A stretch of DNA of 64,000 nucleotides from Anaeramoeba flamelloides (lineage: Eukaryota; Metamonada; Anaeramoebidae). The stretch is taken from positions 16,454,501 to 16,518,500 of the forward strand of contig JANTQA010000012.1 of NCBI GenBank assembly GCA_027625915.1. The letters run 5' to 3'. This document shows positions 42,348-54,234 of this stretch, piece by piece; the stretch's first letter is position 1; every line of letters begins with the position of its first letter. The position numbers and the translations under genes are program-made. The notes beneath the pieces were generated by a model. That model worked only from the letters and a program-made list of their open reading frames with translations. It did not search any database and had not been told where the DNA came from.

Positions 42348-44684
42348 TTATTTTTTTTTTTTTTTTGGGTTTTTTTTTTTATAAACTTTATTTGGTTCAT
42401 ATTTTTTAAATAAAATTGAGGTGTCTTGACTGAAAGGCTCACCAGCTTTTCTTAAACCAAATATACAAGAATCTACGTTCCATAATTGAGGCTTTACGCC
42501 GAGTTGATTCAACAAACGCTCACAGGTTTGAGGCATAAAGGGCAACAAAAGAGTGCCTACGACTCTGACGACTTCGATTATGGTATAAAGGATTATCGAG
42601 AGCCGCTTTTGGTCTTCGTCCTTTTGCGATTTTTTGAGTACCCAAGGCTTTTGCTCTACTACATATTTATTACAGGCCTTTATCAAGTCAAATATTTCGG
42701 TTAGGGCCTTATTGAATTGGCAATTGAGGATAAAATGGTCTGTGACACCGCGTAGATCGTTTAGCAATGAAATTAATTCGTTATCTTCCTTTGCAAAGAA
42801 ATTCTTATCTATTTCAGGTACGCATCTATTGGGGTTTAAGGATTGGGATGTGCTACGGATCACCAAGTTACCAAATGTATCAGCCAGGTCGTTGTTTAAA
42901 CGAGAGGTCATTGCATTTTCAGAGTAATCGCCATCGGCGCCAAGTGTTGATTCTCTGAATAAGAAATACCTGAGGGGATCGAGCCCGAATTTTTCAACAA
43001 CTTCGCTAATTTCAAAGGCGTTGCCAAGAGACTTTGAAATTTTCTTTTTGTCCTTGGTCCACCAACCGTGGGCAATAATCTTTTTGGGCAAAGGAAGGCC
43101 CATTGCCATTAGGAATGCAGGCCAATACACCGAATGGAATTTTAAAATGTCCTTGCCCATGAGCTGGTATTCTGGTGGGAACAGGGGCATCTCGCCACGC
43201 TCTTTGACCTCGTCGGGTATGCCGGCGTATGTTAAGTAATTGGTAAGGGCGTCGATCCAGACATAGATCGTGTGGTTTGGATCGTCTGGGACAGGGATCC
43301 CCCAAGAAACCGCAGTCCTTGAGATTGACAAATCGTTCAGGCCTCCTTTAACAAAGTCGACAATTTCCTTTTGCCTAAAGGAAGGGGAAATAACTTTGGG
43401 GTTTTGTTCAAACCAATTGAGTAATGGCTCTTGGAATTCGGATAATTTAAACAAGTAATTTTCCTCGGTTGTCCATTTTAAAACGTGGCCAGATTCTTTG
43501 GAAATTCGGATCTCATTGCCGTCCTTGTCATTTGTAATTTCAATGTCCCGATCGACAACGTAGGTCTCGTCACCAACCGAATACCACCCTTCGAATTTGC
43601 CTTTATAGATCAAGCCTGCTTGGTCTAATTTTTTCCAGACCTTGACAACCATTTCTTCATGATCTTCGTCGGTCGTTCGAATAAACCGATCATAGGTGAT
43701 ATTGAAATCCTTAAAGCTTTTTTTGAAACTTGACGAATTCTGGTCTGCTAATTGCTTTGGTGTGATTTTCAATTTGGCTGCAGTCTGCTGGATCTTAATG
43801 CCATGCTCATCTGTACCAGTTAGATATTTGACAGGTATGTTTCTTAATTTATACCATCGGTACAAAATGTCACCAAGTAGGGTTGTGAAAATGTGCCCAA
43901 TATGTGGGACGCCATTTACATAATAAATCGGGGTGGTGATGTACACAGTCTTTTGTGGCTTTTCAGTTAATTGGTATTTTGGCTTGTTGCAATGCCCGAA
44001 TAAGACCAATCGATTGATATAATCATACAAAAAGTCGTCGCCAGTCGTGTCAAATTTTGCATATTCCAGGCTTTGCTTTAAAAGTTGCTTTAAGTTCTTG
44101 TCAGCACTAAACAAACCTTGGAACCATTCATATAAATTTGAATAATTGCTGATAATTTCTTTTTTGTCTTCCAGTGCTTTGAGAAACAATCCCTGTTCGC
44201 TGAAAATTGGATACAATGTGCACCACCAGATTAGATCAATTACCGTAATTTGCTCACAAATTAAATATTTTTGGTTTTCTTTTTGATTTTTGATCAAGGT
44301 GCTTTCAAGGCTTGAGAGGATTTCGTTTGCTTTCTTTTTCGAATAGATACATTTCTTTTCATCGAGATCTGTTCCGCAGATTTTTTTCAGATACTCAATA
44401 CAAACCGACTCAAAATACGTATTGAGTGCAATGTACTCTTCAATTTTGTTGCCATATTTTGTTGGGTACAGCTTGGTACTAAAACTTAAATACTTGGTAA
44501 TACTACCATTCGTTGAAAAGTTAAGTGTCTTTCTGTTTGTCAAATTTGGAAAGGTTTTGAAAAGTCCGATCTTTTTTTGTTCGCTAGTCAATTCAACATA
44601 CTTTGGTAATTTTTGTTTATTGAACAAACTAATGAGTGCTACTTTTAAAGTAATTGTATTGTTTGGATCTGTTTCAATTTGCAT
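42348..44684 (-). CDS. Methionyl-tRNA synthetase, bacterial-type core with N-terminal extension
   Basis: Charges tRNA-Met with methionine in the cytosol and/or organelle. It is 778 residues. Class I signatures are intact: VPHIGHIF (259-266, HIGH), GTDEHG (290-295), WIDALTNYLTY (476-486) and KKISKSLGN (547-555, KMSKS type). The helical anticodon domain runs to about 745 with a lysine tail. The core resembles the bacterial/mitochondrial and kinetoplastid form rather than the animal cytosolic one. EGWYSVGDETYV shows no zinc-knuckle cysteines, and the KESGH..KW.TEENY..KL block is typical of that form. Residues ~85-235 look like a GST-C-like helical domain, often used to dock into multi-synthetase complexes. 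Single exon; ATG at 44684 is the first in frame. Codons are far less A/T-biased than in the 24-28 kb cluster, suggesting strong expression. Confidence 0.95.
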   Translation of the reverse strand: MQIETDPNNTITLKVALISLFNKQKLPKYVELTSEQKKIGLFKTFPNLTNRKTLNFSTNGSITKYLSFSTKLYPTKYGNKIEEYIALNTYFESVCIEYLKKICGTDLDEKKCIYSKKKANEILSSLESTLIKNQKENQKYLICEQITVIDLIWWCTLYPIFSEQGLFLKALEDKKEIISNYSNLYEWFQGLFSADKNLKQLLKQSLEYAKFDTTGDDFLYDYINRLVLFGHCNKPKYQLTEKPQKTVYITTPIYYVNGVPHIGHIFTTLLGDILYRWYKLRNIPVKYLTGTDEHGIKIQQTAAKLKITPKQLADQNSSSFKKSFKDFNITYDRFIRTTDEDHEEMVVKVWKKLDQAGLIYKGKFEGWYSVGDETYVVDRDIEITNDKDGNEIRISKESGHVLKWTTEENYLFKLSEFQEPLLNWFEQNPKVISPSFRQKEIVDFVKGGLNDLSISRTAVSWGIPVPDDPNHTIYVWIDALTNYLTYAGIPDEVKERGEMPLFPPEYQLMGKDILKFHSVYWPAFLMAMGLPLPKKIIAHGWWTKDKKKISKSLGNAFEISEVVEKFGLDPLRYFLFRESTLGADGDYSENAMTSRLNNDLADTFGNLVIRSTSQSLNPNRCVPEIDKNFFAKEDNELISLLNDLRGVTDHFILNCQFNKALTEIFDLIKACNKYVVEQKPWVLKKSQKDEDQKRLSIILYTIIEVVRVVGTLLLPFMPQTCERLLNQLGVKPQLWNVDSCIFGLRKAGEPFSQDTSILFKKYEPNKVYKKKNPKKKKK

Positions 44685-45187
44685 TTGATAGGAATGGAAT
44701 AAATAAAAAAAAATTTATTTTAGTAAAAGGTTTTGAGACTTTTAAAAGCAAAATTAGATTTTAAAAAGAAAAAAATGATTTTTGTGATTGAACATTTTGT
44801 GTCTTTGTTTTCTTTTTGAAGTGCCGAAAAAATGGCTGGTAAAGAACCACTAAAACATAAATTTGTATAAAATATTTGCAATTGGGAAAATCTTTGCTTA
44901 ACAGATTTGTCTTAGCTTTGTGCATATTTTTAATTTGTTTTCCAATATTTTTTATCTCTTATTCTTTTTTGGTAATTACTTTGTTGTGAACTGATTTTGG
45001 ACACCCTTTTAAATCGTGTATCATTATTCTATTGTACATAAGGAAATTGGTGCAAAGTTGAAATTTTCATAGAAACTTTAGAAGGTTAATAATCTTTGAA
45101 ATACCAAAAATAATTATTTTTCTGAGTATCAAATTGTATAAAATATATATTTTTTAAATCCCAAATTCAGTTGTGATGAAAAAAGTA
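44685..45187. other. 5' flank of the synthetase gene with a plus-strand mini-frame
   Basis: Probable promoter region of the minus-strand synthetase. On the plus strand, ATG at 44832 opens MAGKEPLKHKFV and stops at 44870, with a donor-like GTATAA at 44865. It looks like the amino end of a real protein, but no matching second exon is visible downstream, so I leave it unassigned. Confidence 0.3.
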
Positions 45188-45588
45188 CAGCTGTTCCAAG
45201 GCTACCTTGAAAATTTTTCAATATCAAAAATTGATGTTGATATAGATTTTTAAATCTAAGAACATAAGAATCAGAAAGCTTATATTGAAAATATTTTTTT
45301 TCATAAATGAGTTGAGATGAAAAATATTCTTATAATGTGATCGAAAAATAAATATATTTTTTAGAGGAAATTTAAAGTAGTTTCTTAATGAATTTTTGAT
45401 GTTTAGAGTCATTTTGGGATCTAAAAATTGATTTTTTGAAAATCAGAAAAAATTCTTGAATATTAACTCATTTAGGAATTTTTTTTTTGGATATGAACTT
45501 TATTATTCTCATATTGAACTTTTTAAAAATTTATATCAACATCGAAATTTGATATTGATAAAATTTCACAGTAGCTTTGGATTGACTA
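45188..45588. mobile_element. ~400 bp Tc1/mariner-type MITE, copy 2
   Basis: TA at 45186-45187 and 45589-45590; ends CAGCTGTTCCAAGGCTACCT and TAGCTTTGGATTGACT. It aligns in reverse complement with 2332-2730 along its length. Confidence 0.75.
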
Positions 45589-45789
45589 TATCTGATGAGA
45601 AAAAAAAAAATGAAAAAAATATCTTATTAGAAAAAATAATATTGTCATTTAAAATTTTTGTTTTAATTTAATTAACAATCTGTTAAAATTAAAAAAGAAT
45701 ATTCATTTTATTTTCTTCTTAGTTTAAATCAATATTAATTAACCACAATAGAAGGTAGTAATTTTGAAAGAAGTAACCAAAATATTATA

Positions 45790-46281
45790 GTAGGAAAAAA
45801 TACCCGAAATGAAAATAATCCAAAGAAAGATTTTTAAATGGGAATAATACCAAAATTGTTGTTTTATTATAAATCTTTAAAATCAAATCCTTTTTATAAA
45901 TAACCAATTGTTTTATGTTCCGAGTAATAAACCCACCTAAAGTTCATTAAAGAAGGGTGTCTATAGAATACTCAAGTGATTTTTTGATAGTATAATTGTA
46001 GATCAACTTTTTTTGAAAAAACAATAGAGTTTAATAGGTTTACTAGAGTTTGGAAAATGATAATTTTTATTATTGTGTATTGATTGATCATATGGTGTTT
46101 TGAACCAGTTTAATTTAATTAATCATCATTATAATAAGTGGGTGGTTTATAATTTTAAAAGTTTGATTCTTAAAAACAGGATTTGATTTTAAATATAGGA
46201 AATTACTCATCAATTTTTGATAATATTCACATTTAAATATCTTGTACAGTATTTTTCTCATGTCCAGTTATTTTTTTAACT
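45790..46281 (-). mobile_element. ~490 bp TA-flanked MITE, diverged inverted copy
   Basis: Ends GTAGGAAAAAATACCCGAAA and (reverse-complemented) AGTTAAAAAAATAACTGGAC. The interior aligns in reverse complement with 40142-40630, for example AACCCACCTAAAGTTCATTA against its counterpart near 40480. Confidence 0.65.
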
Positions 46282-46731
46282 TATTTACCAAAATAATTTT
46301 TTATAAAAAAATTCATAAAAAAAATAACAAATAATCAAAGACAAAAAAAAAACAATTATAAATTGTATTATTCATTCAAAATTAAATTCTTTTAATAAAA
46401 TAAAATTCACAAGCTTTTGAATTAATTTTGTTTACATTTTTACACTTGAAATTTTATGAGACCAATTAAACAGAGTATTTATTATTTTTTTTAATTTAGT
46501 TTTATATCTCTACTTGTGTTTGGAACCAATTTATTTTTTGTTTAGAAATTTATAAAGCTTTCAATTTGGGAGTATTTTTTTACATCATGTTTCTTTAAAG
46601 AGTACATTTTTCTTTTTTTTTAATATCCATTTTTTCTTTATAATCAACTATAAAAGGATAAATAAGAAATAGTAGAATAATAAGCACATATCTGAAAATA
46701 GTTAATATTAGTACTTAACAAAATTAATTAA

Positions 46732-46772
<41 letters not shown>

Positions 46773-48669
46773 TGATAAATTGAGAAATTAAAATTCTTTT
46801 ATATCCTTTGAGAAATACTTGAACAATGTTGATTTTGATTTTATGATTAGAGATCTAATAAAATTCTAATAACAACAAATTATTATTTTAATATATTTAA
46901 TTTTTGCGATTTCAATAACGTATAAAAATCAAGCTTTAATTTAGAAATATAGATTATATGATACATTTTTATTTTCTAAAAAAATTATAAATCAAAGAAA
47001 AAAGAAAGAAAAAAAAAGAACAAAGTAGTAATGTGAAAAATGATATCAAATTTTCAATTCCCAAAATTAGTTTTCTATTTCTAATATTCAATCGAATGTT
47101 TTAAATACATTTTATTTTTCCATTATAATTAGTCATATTAAGATTAAAAAATAATTTATTTAAACATTTTAACTCCTATATTCTCTTGAATAAAGAATAT
47201 GGAACTAATTTTGTGATTTTTTTTTCTTTAATGTATCAACTTTTTTGAATGTTTTTTTTTTTCATATCTCCTTTTTTTGAATATGTAAAACCTTGTTGTG
47301 AAAATTTTTAGAACCAAAAAAATAAGTAAAAAATAAGTAATTTCCATAGAAATAATAAAAAAAGCATCAATTTTATTAGGATAAAATAGAAAAAAATATT
47401 ACAAAAAATTTTAAATATAATTCCAGTATCTTTTGTCAGGTTTTATCTAATTTAAATGATATAAAATAGTTATTATTCAAAAAAAAAACTCCAAATTTAT
47501 TTAATTTAACTAACCAAAATTATGAGAATTATTATTATTGACGGGAATCTTTTACCATAAATCTTTTATTTGGAAAACTTGAAGTAATAGTCAAAATTTA
47601 TAAATAAACAATTCTAAATAAAAAAAGCTTAAAATAGTACTAATAATAATTATAAATACAATTAAATAATACACATATTCTTTTTTTTATAGTATCTATA
47701 TGTTTATAAATAATAATAATAGACAAAATAATTACCAAAAATCAATTATTTTGCCAGATTCTTGACAATTAAAAAAAAAAGAAAAATAGTTTAGAAATTT
47801 TAATTTTGTCACACTAATGATATTTTAATTATTCTTGGTAATTTTAATAATTTGAATAATTCTAATTATTTTTCTTATGATATTTTTTTTATTAATATGA
47901 CTATGATCATTAATTATACTAAACATCCTAATATATATTTATACGCAAACAGAAAAAAAAATTAATCCTTTAATTTCAATAAATTAAAGTTTTTATTTGA
48001 TAATTAAAATTTTACTAACCCAAATTTGTTTATAAACATAAAATAAATAAAATAGTAATAATATAATTTTTACTTTATAGCTCCAAAAATTGTTATTTAA
48101 TAAGTCTTTAGAATAGTTTTAACTTTGCTTTATTTTTGAAAAAAAAATTATTATTGTAAATCTTTATAAGAAAAAATATCCACCTATTGTAAATTTTTAT
48201 AAAATATTTTGGAATAACTTTTTAATCTTTAGAGGTTTTGATCCAAATTGGATATAATTTCATACATTGAATTTTATATTTCATTTAAATATCTTTTATT
48301 TCAGTTTTTAATTATAACATAAACTATCCACAAACATTTACAAATGTTTTTTAATGTTATAATTTTTCAGTAAAAGAAAAGTGAACGTTAAATAATTAAA
48401 ATGGATAAAAAGGTTCCCCTTGGAATATACCAAACCATTCTCATTGGTGATATTTTCATAATAAAAATTTCATGAATTAATTTTAAATCAGTTTTTTTTT
48501 ATTTTATTTCTGATAAATTTAAAATAACTCATGAAAAAAAATTGTGATACCAATCTTCAGAATCAATATTTGATGATTTTCAATTTTATTATTTAATCTT
48601 ATCTTATTAAAAGTAAATCATACCCAGTCAGATGGGTATATTTGTAATCATATATTATATGTCTTAAAT
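46282..48669. other. Very AT-rich desert
   Basis: No gene or repeat family. It holds a (TA)n run of 37 bp at 46734-46770. One short frame at 48401 (MDKKVPLGIYQTILIGD) has more balanced composition than its surroundings but stops after 24 codons. Confidence 0.45.
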
Positions 48670-49300
48670 ATTTTGTATCAATTTTAGAAGAAAAAAATTA
48701 TTTTGGAAATTTCAAAATTGAAATCATTTTTTCACATTTTTGATCATTTTTTCACCATTTTTAATTTAAATTTTTTTTAAAGCAAATTAGTTTGAAAAAA
48801 AAAAAAGTTATGGGAAAGATCAATAGTCACCTGGTAAAAAATTGTTATTCTAATGTTATTGGGACTGTGAAAATAATTATCAAATAATCATCTTAATTTC
48901 TATTGAAAATTCTATGAAGATCTTTTATCCTGATATTTCATTAATAAATTTGAAAAATTTAGAATTCATTTTCGTTTTCTTTTTAAAATAGGAAAGACAA
49001 ATCTCAATTTACTTTGTTTGTGGACTTGATTTCTAAAAGAAAAGTACATATGGTAAAGTGAAAATTGTTTCCTATTTATTATCCAAATACCAGTTGAAGG
49101 TCAAAACCGAAATTCTTGTTTTTCTCGATATGTTATTAAAGAATTTGGAGTTTTTCAATTTTTAAGAAAATTTATTGATTGATTAAAGTTGCTTTCCGAC
49201 ATATATCAACTATTCTTCATTGTTTATTATTTTACTTCTTTTTTATTAAATTCTAAAAATTCATTATAAAAAATATTTAATATTTGAAAAAAATGTTGAT
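48670..49300 (+). repeat. Dispersed repeat family copy, same orientation as 4740-5330
   Basis: Closely parallels 4740-5330, with blocks GTTATTCTAATGTTATTG, GAAATTCTTGTTTTTCTCGA and ATTATCCAAATACCAGTTGA in the same order. About 630 bp; ends unclear. Confidence 0.55.
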
Positions 49301-49654
49301 CTATCTTTGACAGAAACAAAGTTTATTTCAGAAAAATTATTCATCAATACAAATAACCATTATTTTGGAAATTGAAATAAGGATTTCTAAATCAATTCCA
49401 TAAAATTACTAAATATTATATATATATTTGAAATAAGATCACATTTTGAATGTATAAGATTTTCTAAATCCTCAACTACTGGATTTCAAATTCCAGTGAA
49501 TGGGATTTAATACTATTATCCATTCTAAAAAATGATATTTATTTATATATAAAAAGAATTATCCTTAAAGAATTCTATAAAATATATTTTTTCAAAAAAA
49601 ATCTCAAGAAATGATACAAATCTAAAAAAAAGAAAAGTAAATATGAATAATTTA

Positions 49655-50194
49655 CTCCATCCAAAAATTTCGACACCCAAACTCAAAAATAAGCAAAAAA
49701 AAATCTCAACTTTTTTATATTTTCCATACTTAATATTAAAGTACCTTTAGTACCCTAATATTAATATTTGATATGTAACCCTTTTTATTCAAATAAAAGG
49801 AAATAAAAAGAAAACCAAAAAACAAAAAATTTTGTGTTTTCAAAATGATGAAAGCTCGGAAATATATAATCGTGATGATAAATTTGTTGAAATTGAACCA
49901 ACAATTATTGATCAATCAAATGGCTAAGATACTAACAACTAATTATATCTGATTTTTCTATTAAACAAACTCAACATTCAACTTCGATCAATCATTGTGG
50001 AACAATTTACAATCGATCAAAATAATTGATTTACGTAACTCGAAAAAAAAAAAAGAAAATCAAAATCGAAAAGATAAAAAAATGATAAAAATATTTGATA
50101 AAATCAAAATTATTTCCAAAATTTCAGGAAACTGTATTATTATCGTTATTCTTTTAAATTATTTTAACTGTATCCAAAATTTTGAAATTTAGTT
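49655..50194. mobile_element. ~540 bp mariner-type MITE, copy 2
   Basis: TA at 49653-49654 and 50195-50196; ends CTCCATCCAAAAATTTCGAC and (reverse-complemented) AACTAAATTTCAAAATTTTG. The interior matches 1317-1850 (ACCAACAATTATTGATCAAT). Confidence 0.65.
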
Positions 50195-50310
50195 TATTAA
50201 TATTTAAATTTTTTTTTTTTTTTTTTTTTTTGAATAAATTTTATTTTGTTTTAATATTTAATAATTTTATTACGAAATTAATTACTATTATATATATATA
50301 TATATATATA

Positions 50311-51782
50311 TTAAAACTTATTTGTTTGTTTTAAATTACCCAACTCTATTATTTGTTCAATTAATCTCTTTTTATTTTCAAGATCTTTATGATTTGAATA
50401 GACAGTTGGAATTTTCAATAATTTTTCTTCAGCTTTTCTAATTAATATAATTTCATCTGAATAAAACTTTGAAATTTTAATAAATAACGATAACATTGAA
50501 ATTTTTTCATCTTTTGATAAAGTTGAGCCGTCTCCAATACAGCGTTCAAAAACTTTTTTTATTCTAGGATAAATATCTTTACCACCAATTTTCATTTCAT
50601 AATCTATTAAAAATAACCAAAGTGGTTTATAATTATCTATTGTTTCTAAAGCCTTTTCTATAACTTGTCTTGATAATATTAAATATTTATTTGCATCATT
50701 TTTTAGTTTATCTTCTTCTTCTTTATTATAATCTTTATTTTCTATTTTAATTTTTGATGATTTTTTTTGATCATTGATTTCTTCATTAGTATCATTTTCT
50801 TTTTCAATTTCAATTTCAATTTTTTTTTCTTTTTCAATTTCTTTTTCAATTTCTTTTTCAATTTCATTTTCTTTTTCTTTTTCTTTTTCTTTTTCAATTT
50901 TTTTTTCATTTTCATTTTCATTTTCTTTTTCATTGTTTTTTTCAATTTCAATTTCAATATTTTTTTCCTTTTCGTTTTCAATATTCATTTTATTTTCATT
51001 CTTAGATATGAGATCTTTAACATTATCATTATCATTATCGTAATTATTTAAATAATTTTTTAATACTCTTTGTTTTTTTTGATAAATTTGATAAAGAACC
51101 TTACTATATTCCATTGATAAGTAAGCGTATTGCCTTTTATCTTTGATTTTAGAATCCGGTAATTTTTTTTCAAAAAAATCCATTCCATTTTTATATATTT
51201 CAATAATTTGTTCGTCTTGACTTTTTTTTTCATCAATTCTTGATTGAGATATTTTAAACATTCTTTTTTCAAAATTTGCATATTTGACTATTGTTTCGAT
51301 ATGTCCAATTGCCATCTTGTGAATTAAATATTGATATAATTCCCGAGCCTTTGAATAATTTTTGTTACGTTCTTCAAATTCTGAATAACTGATGAAAATA
51401 TCTGGCCTGTTTTTTACAAATATCTTTGTTGCCTTTTCATAAACTTCCCTTGCTTCATCAATCATATTATGGCTTTCAAAAAAAATTGTATAACGTCTCC
51501 AAATTTCTACATAAAGCGCACATGGTATTAGTGCCCTTTCATAAATCATTTTTACGTATTCAATTTTTTCAGATCCATTTTCATATTGATCTTCTGCAAA
51601 ATTAATATATTGATTCCAATTGTTTAATTGATGATAATTCAACGGTTTGATATGAAAAAATGTTCTTTTGATTTCAGATTCATAGAAACTTACTCGATTT
51701 ACTCGGGTAGAGGTGCTTTTGTATAAGTTAGCATGCCTGTCCATAATTTTTTTTAATCGAAACATATCAATTTCGCTCATGC
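50311..51782 (-). CDS. PRPF39 (pre-mRNA splicing factor), main exon
   Basis: The larger part of PRPF39/Prp39, a HAT-repeat scaffold of the U1 snRNP that helps recognise 5' splice sites. Family hallmark: FYESEIKRTFFHIKPLNYHQ then LNNWNQYINFAED (residues 32-64), which matches the FEEGIKRPYFHVKPL...QLxNWxxYLxFE block of PRPF39. HAT units follow (MIYERALIPCALYVEIWRRY; ARELYQYLIHKM; IEKALETIDNYKPLWLFLID). Residues ~245-362 are an inserted N/E/K/I low-complexity run. The ATG at 51780 is internal. Acceptors at 51784-51783 or 51793-51792 (TTATAG) are both in phase with the donor at 54234, giving about 682-685 residues in total. The family's human member has 669. Confidence 0.85.
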
Positions 51783-54234
51783 CTCTTTTTACTATAATAT
51801 TGTTTTATTTTAATTAATTATATGATTGATTTTGAAAGAATAAGATCAATTTTAATATATTTTTGAGAAATAATGCTTGAGATTTATAAATCCTATTAAT
51901 GGGTTTGATCATTAAATTTTTCTTTAAAAAATACACATTAAATGTTTTTTTGATCCAAATTGGAGAATATTTGGCCTCACATTCCTTCACAATTTAAGGA
52001 CTATTCATATTTTATGTTCTGTGGGGATTAAAATGCAATATCTTCACTAATAAAAATGATTTAAAAGTTTGACAATTAAAGGAAAGTCAAAACATTGCAA
52101 ATTTTAGAGGACTTTAAGGAGTTTGAATGAAAAAATTTCTTGTTCGGAAAACTTTTTGGAATTTTCGAACAAAACAAGTTAAATTTAAGATCAATTTTTT
52201 TTTTTTGAGATTGATGCTGGGCCTACCAAAATTTATTTCCAAGTATATTTTTACACTTGAAGTAAACGGCATGGTGATTAAAAATAATTTGGATCGAACT
52301 AGCAGCCCGATAAATTTTGTTTTCAAAACTTTTCAAGGTAAATGCCGAATTTGGTTTGTAAAAATGGTTTTAGTCAAACTTTAGAAATTTTCGAAAAAAA
52401 AAACTAAAAATTAAATTTTAACAAGGAAACCTTGTCTAAACATTCTTTTAAGAAAATAAATGGGTTTTTAGTCTTAAAAATAATACCCGACCAATCCCAA
52501 CACGCCCCATATCAAACCCAAACGCACTTAAGCGCTTGCAGATATCCTATCAAGTACCAACATACTCAAATATACTCAAAAGGTCCAAAAAACTCTTCAG
52601 AGGGGTTATAGTAGAAAATTCAAAAAAAATATTAAATATTTTGTCTTGAGGTAAAAATGTTATTTTACTGTTAAACTGAGTATATTGATACTAGAATTTC
52701 TTAGAAGTTGCCCAAAAAGTGTTTTTTAGATTGTGAAAAAACTTTTGGTTATTTTAGGGTATTTTAGGGTATTTTAGGGTATTTTCGGGTATTGTAGGGA
52801 ATAATTCAAACACCCTATATTAATTAAAGCAAAAATTATTTCAAGTTTTATTAAAAATGAAAAGAAATTTATTCGTTTCAACAGATTTTTAAAATTTTCA
52901 GGATATTGTTTTTCGAAAAGAAAAATAAATATTTTGGTTTTGTTTTTAATTATTTTACTTGAATTGTCAAGATCTAAGGCATTTTCAGTTGAATTGTCTT
53001 TCAACAATTCAAATACTTCTCATAGATGCGGTGTAACAAATTCTACACTTTTATATTTTGAATTTATCAGTTGTATGTTTTTCAAAATTACTATTTTTTT
53101 CCAATTAATAAAGGAAATTTTTTAGTTCAATTTCCAAAATGTATGTTAATTATTACTGTTACAATCAAATTGGGGAAACATTATTACTTTTCAAATTAGG
53201 TCAAATTTCAAAATTGTTCAAATTCTCATTTTTTTCAAAATAGTCAATTCAATTGAAATATATTAGCTGTAGGTATTTAAAAACCCTTTTTCGAGTAGGT
53301 TAGAGTGTTTTAGGGTAGGTTTGGATTGTTTGGATGGTATCTTGTGGAATTTCAGCCAGGATTTTGAAAAAATAATAATTAAGAGATGAATTAGACTTGT
53401 GTCACTTGTTTTAAGGGGTAAAATTTGTCCACTTAACTTTTTGTCGTTCAAATTGGGTTTGGAACAAATTTTTACAAATTTTTAGTATTGGTGATTTCTA
53501 ATATTTTGGATTTTCTATAAATTAAGTAATAAAACACCATCAATCACAAAATAATCTTTTTGGTTTTTCCTTCCAGAATCATTCAAAACCATTAAAAACT
53601 TTCATACTGATGAAAATAATCAATAAATTCTTCAAAAATATGAAAAAATTCAATTTGACCAATTTTAATATTTAATAATATACTCTCAAATTAGCATACT
53701 GGTATTTGAATAATAAATGGGAATAATTTTCACTTCATTTCCAGTATCCTTTTTTAAATAGATTCACAAACTACATCACACTTTTTTGAAAACACTATTA
53801 TATAAGAAAGAAAAATACGAAAAAGGAGGTGAAATTTTTTCCTAATTGTGATTCAAATACCAGTAGTAAAAATTTTGTCTTAGGGTTCAATAAGGAAGTT
53901 TAATTAAATGTCTAAAAATATCATTTCTAATTGATTAGAAAAATATTTTGGGAACAAACAACTTATCAACTAGAAAAATATCTGGGAATGTGAACTAAAT
54001 ATTTTCATTTTTTAATTGGGAAATAATAGTAGCTGAAAAAAACCAAAGATCTTTTCCCAAATCATTAAGAAATGATATTTTTAGACATTTAATTCTGTTT
54101 TTGTCTTGGAATTTGAGATTTAATTGGGAACAGTATAATTTGAGTTTAACAGTCAAACAAATCAAAAAAGAATAAACAAACAAACTTTACTACCAAAAAA
54201 AAAAAAAAAAATTAAAAAAAAAAAAAAAACCTAC
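51783..54234 (-). other. 2.45 kb PRPF39 intron with repeat content
   Basis: Donor GTAGGT and acceptor TTATAG (or AAGAG). It contains the C-rich repeat at 52490-53170, a block at 53660-53990 resembling the dispersed repeat family in reverse, and 54026-54100 resembling 19075-19145. No independent gene is supported, although a frame at 52127-52384 is more complex than its surroundings. Confidence 0.7.
52490..53170. repeat. C-rich repeat with ATTTTAGGGT tandem array
   Basis: Second copy of the family at 22480-23045. It has CCCGACCAATCCCAACACGC and ACTCAAATATACTCAAAAG, then five 10-bp units at 52751-52800: three ATTTTAGGGT and two variants (ATTTTCGGGT, ATTGTAGGGA). It ends in TTCAAACACCC. Confidence 0.6.

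Noticed and set aside
43012-43305. Arginine-rich 97-codon frame within the synthetase gene
   Set aside because: It overlaps the conserved catalytic region in another phase and has no independent support.
48401-48475. MDKKVPLGIYQTILIGD mini-frame, like the start of a small GTPase
   Set aside because: Stops after 24 codons and no P-loop continuation could be found on the plus strand downstream.
50742-51051. Frames of pure lysine or phenylalanine/serine over the PRPF39 low-complexity region
   Set aside because: They are other-frame readings of the (GAAAAAGAAATT)-like repeat that encodes the E/K/I run.
53263-53451. 62-codon minus frame with SWLKFHKIPSKQSKPT, like a mariner transposase tail
   Set aside because: Too short and without the D-D-E/D blocks nearby to claim more than a vague resemblance.
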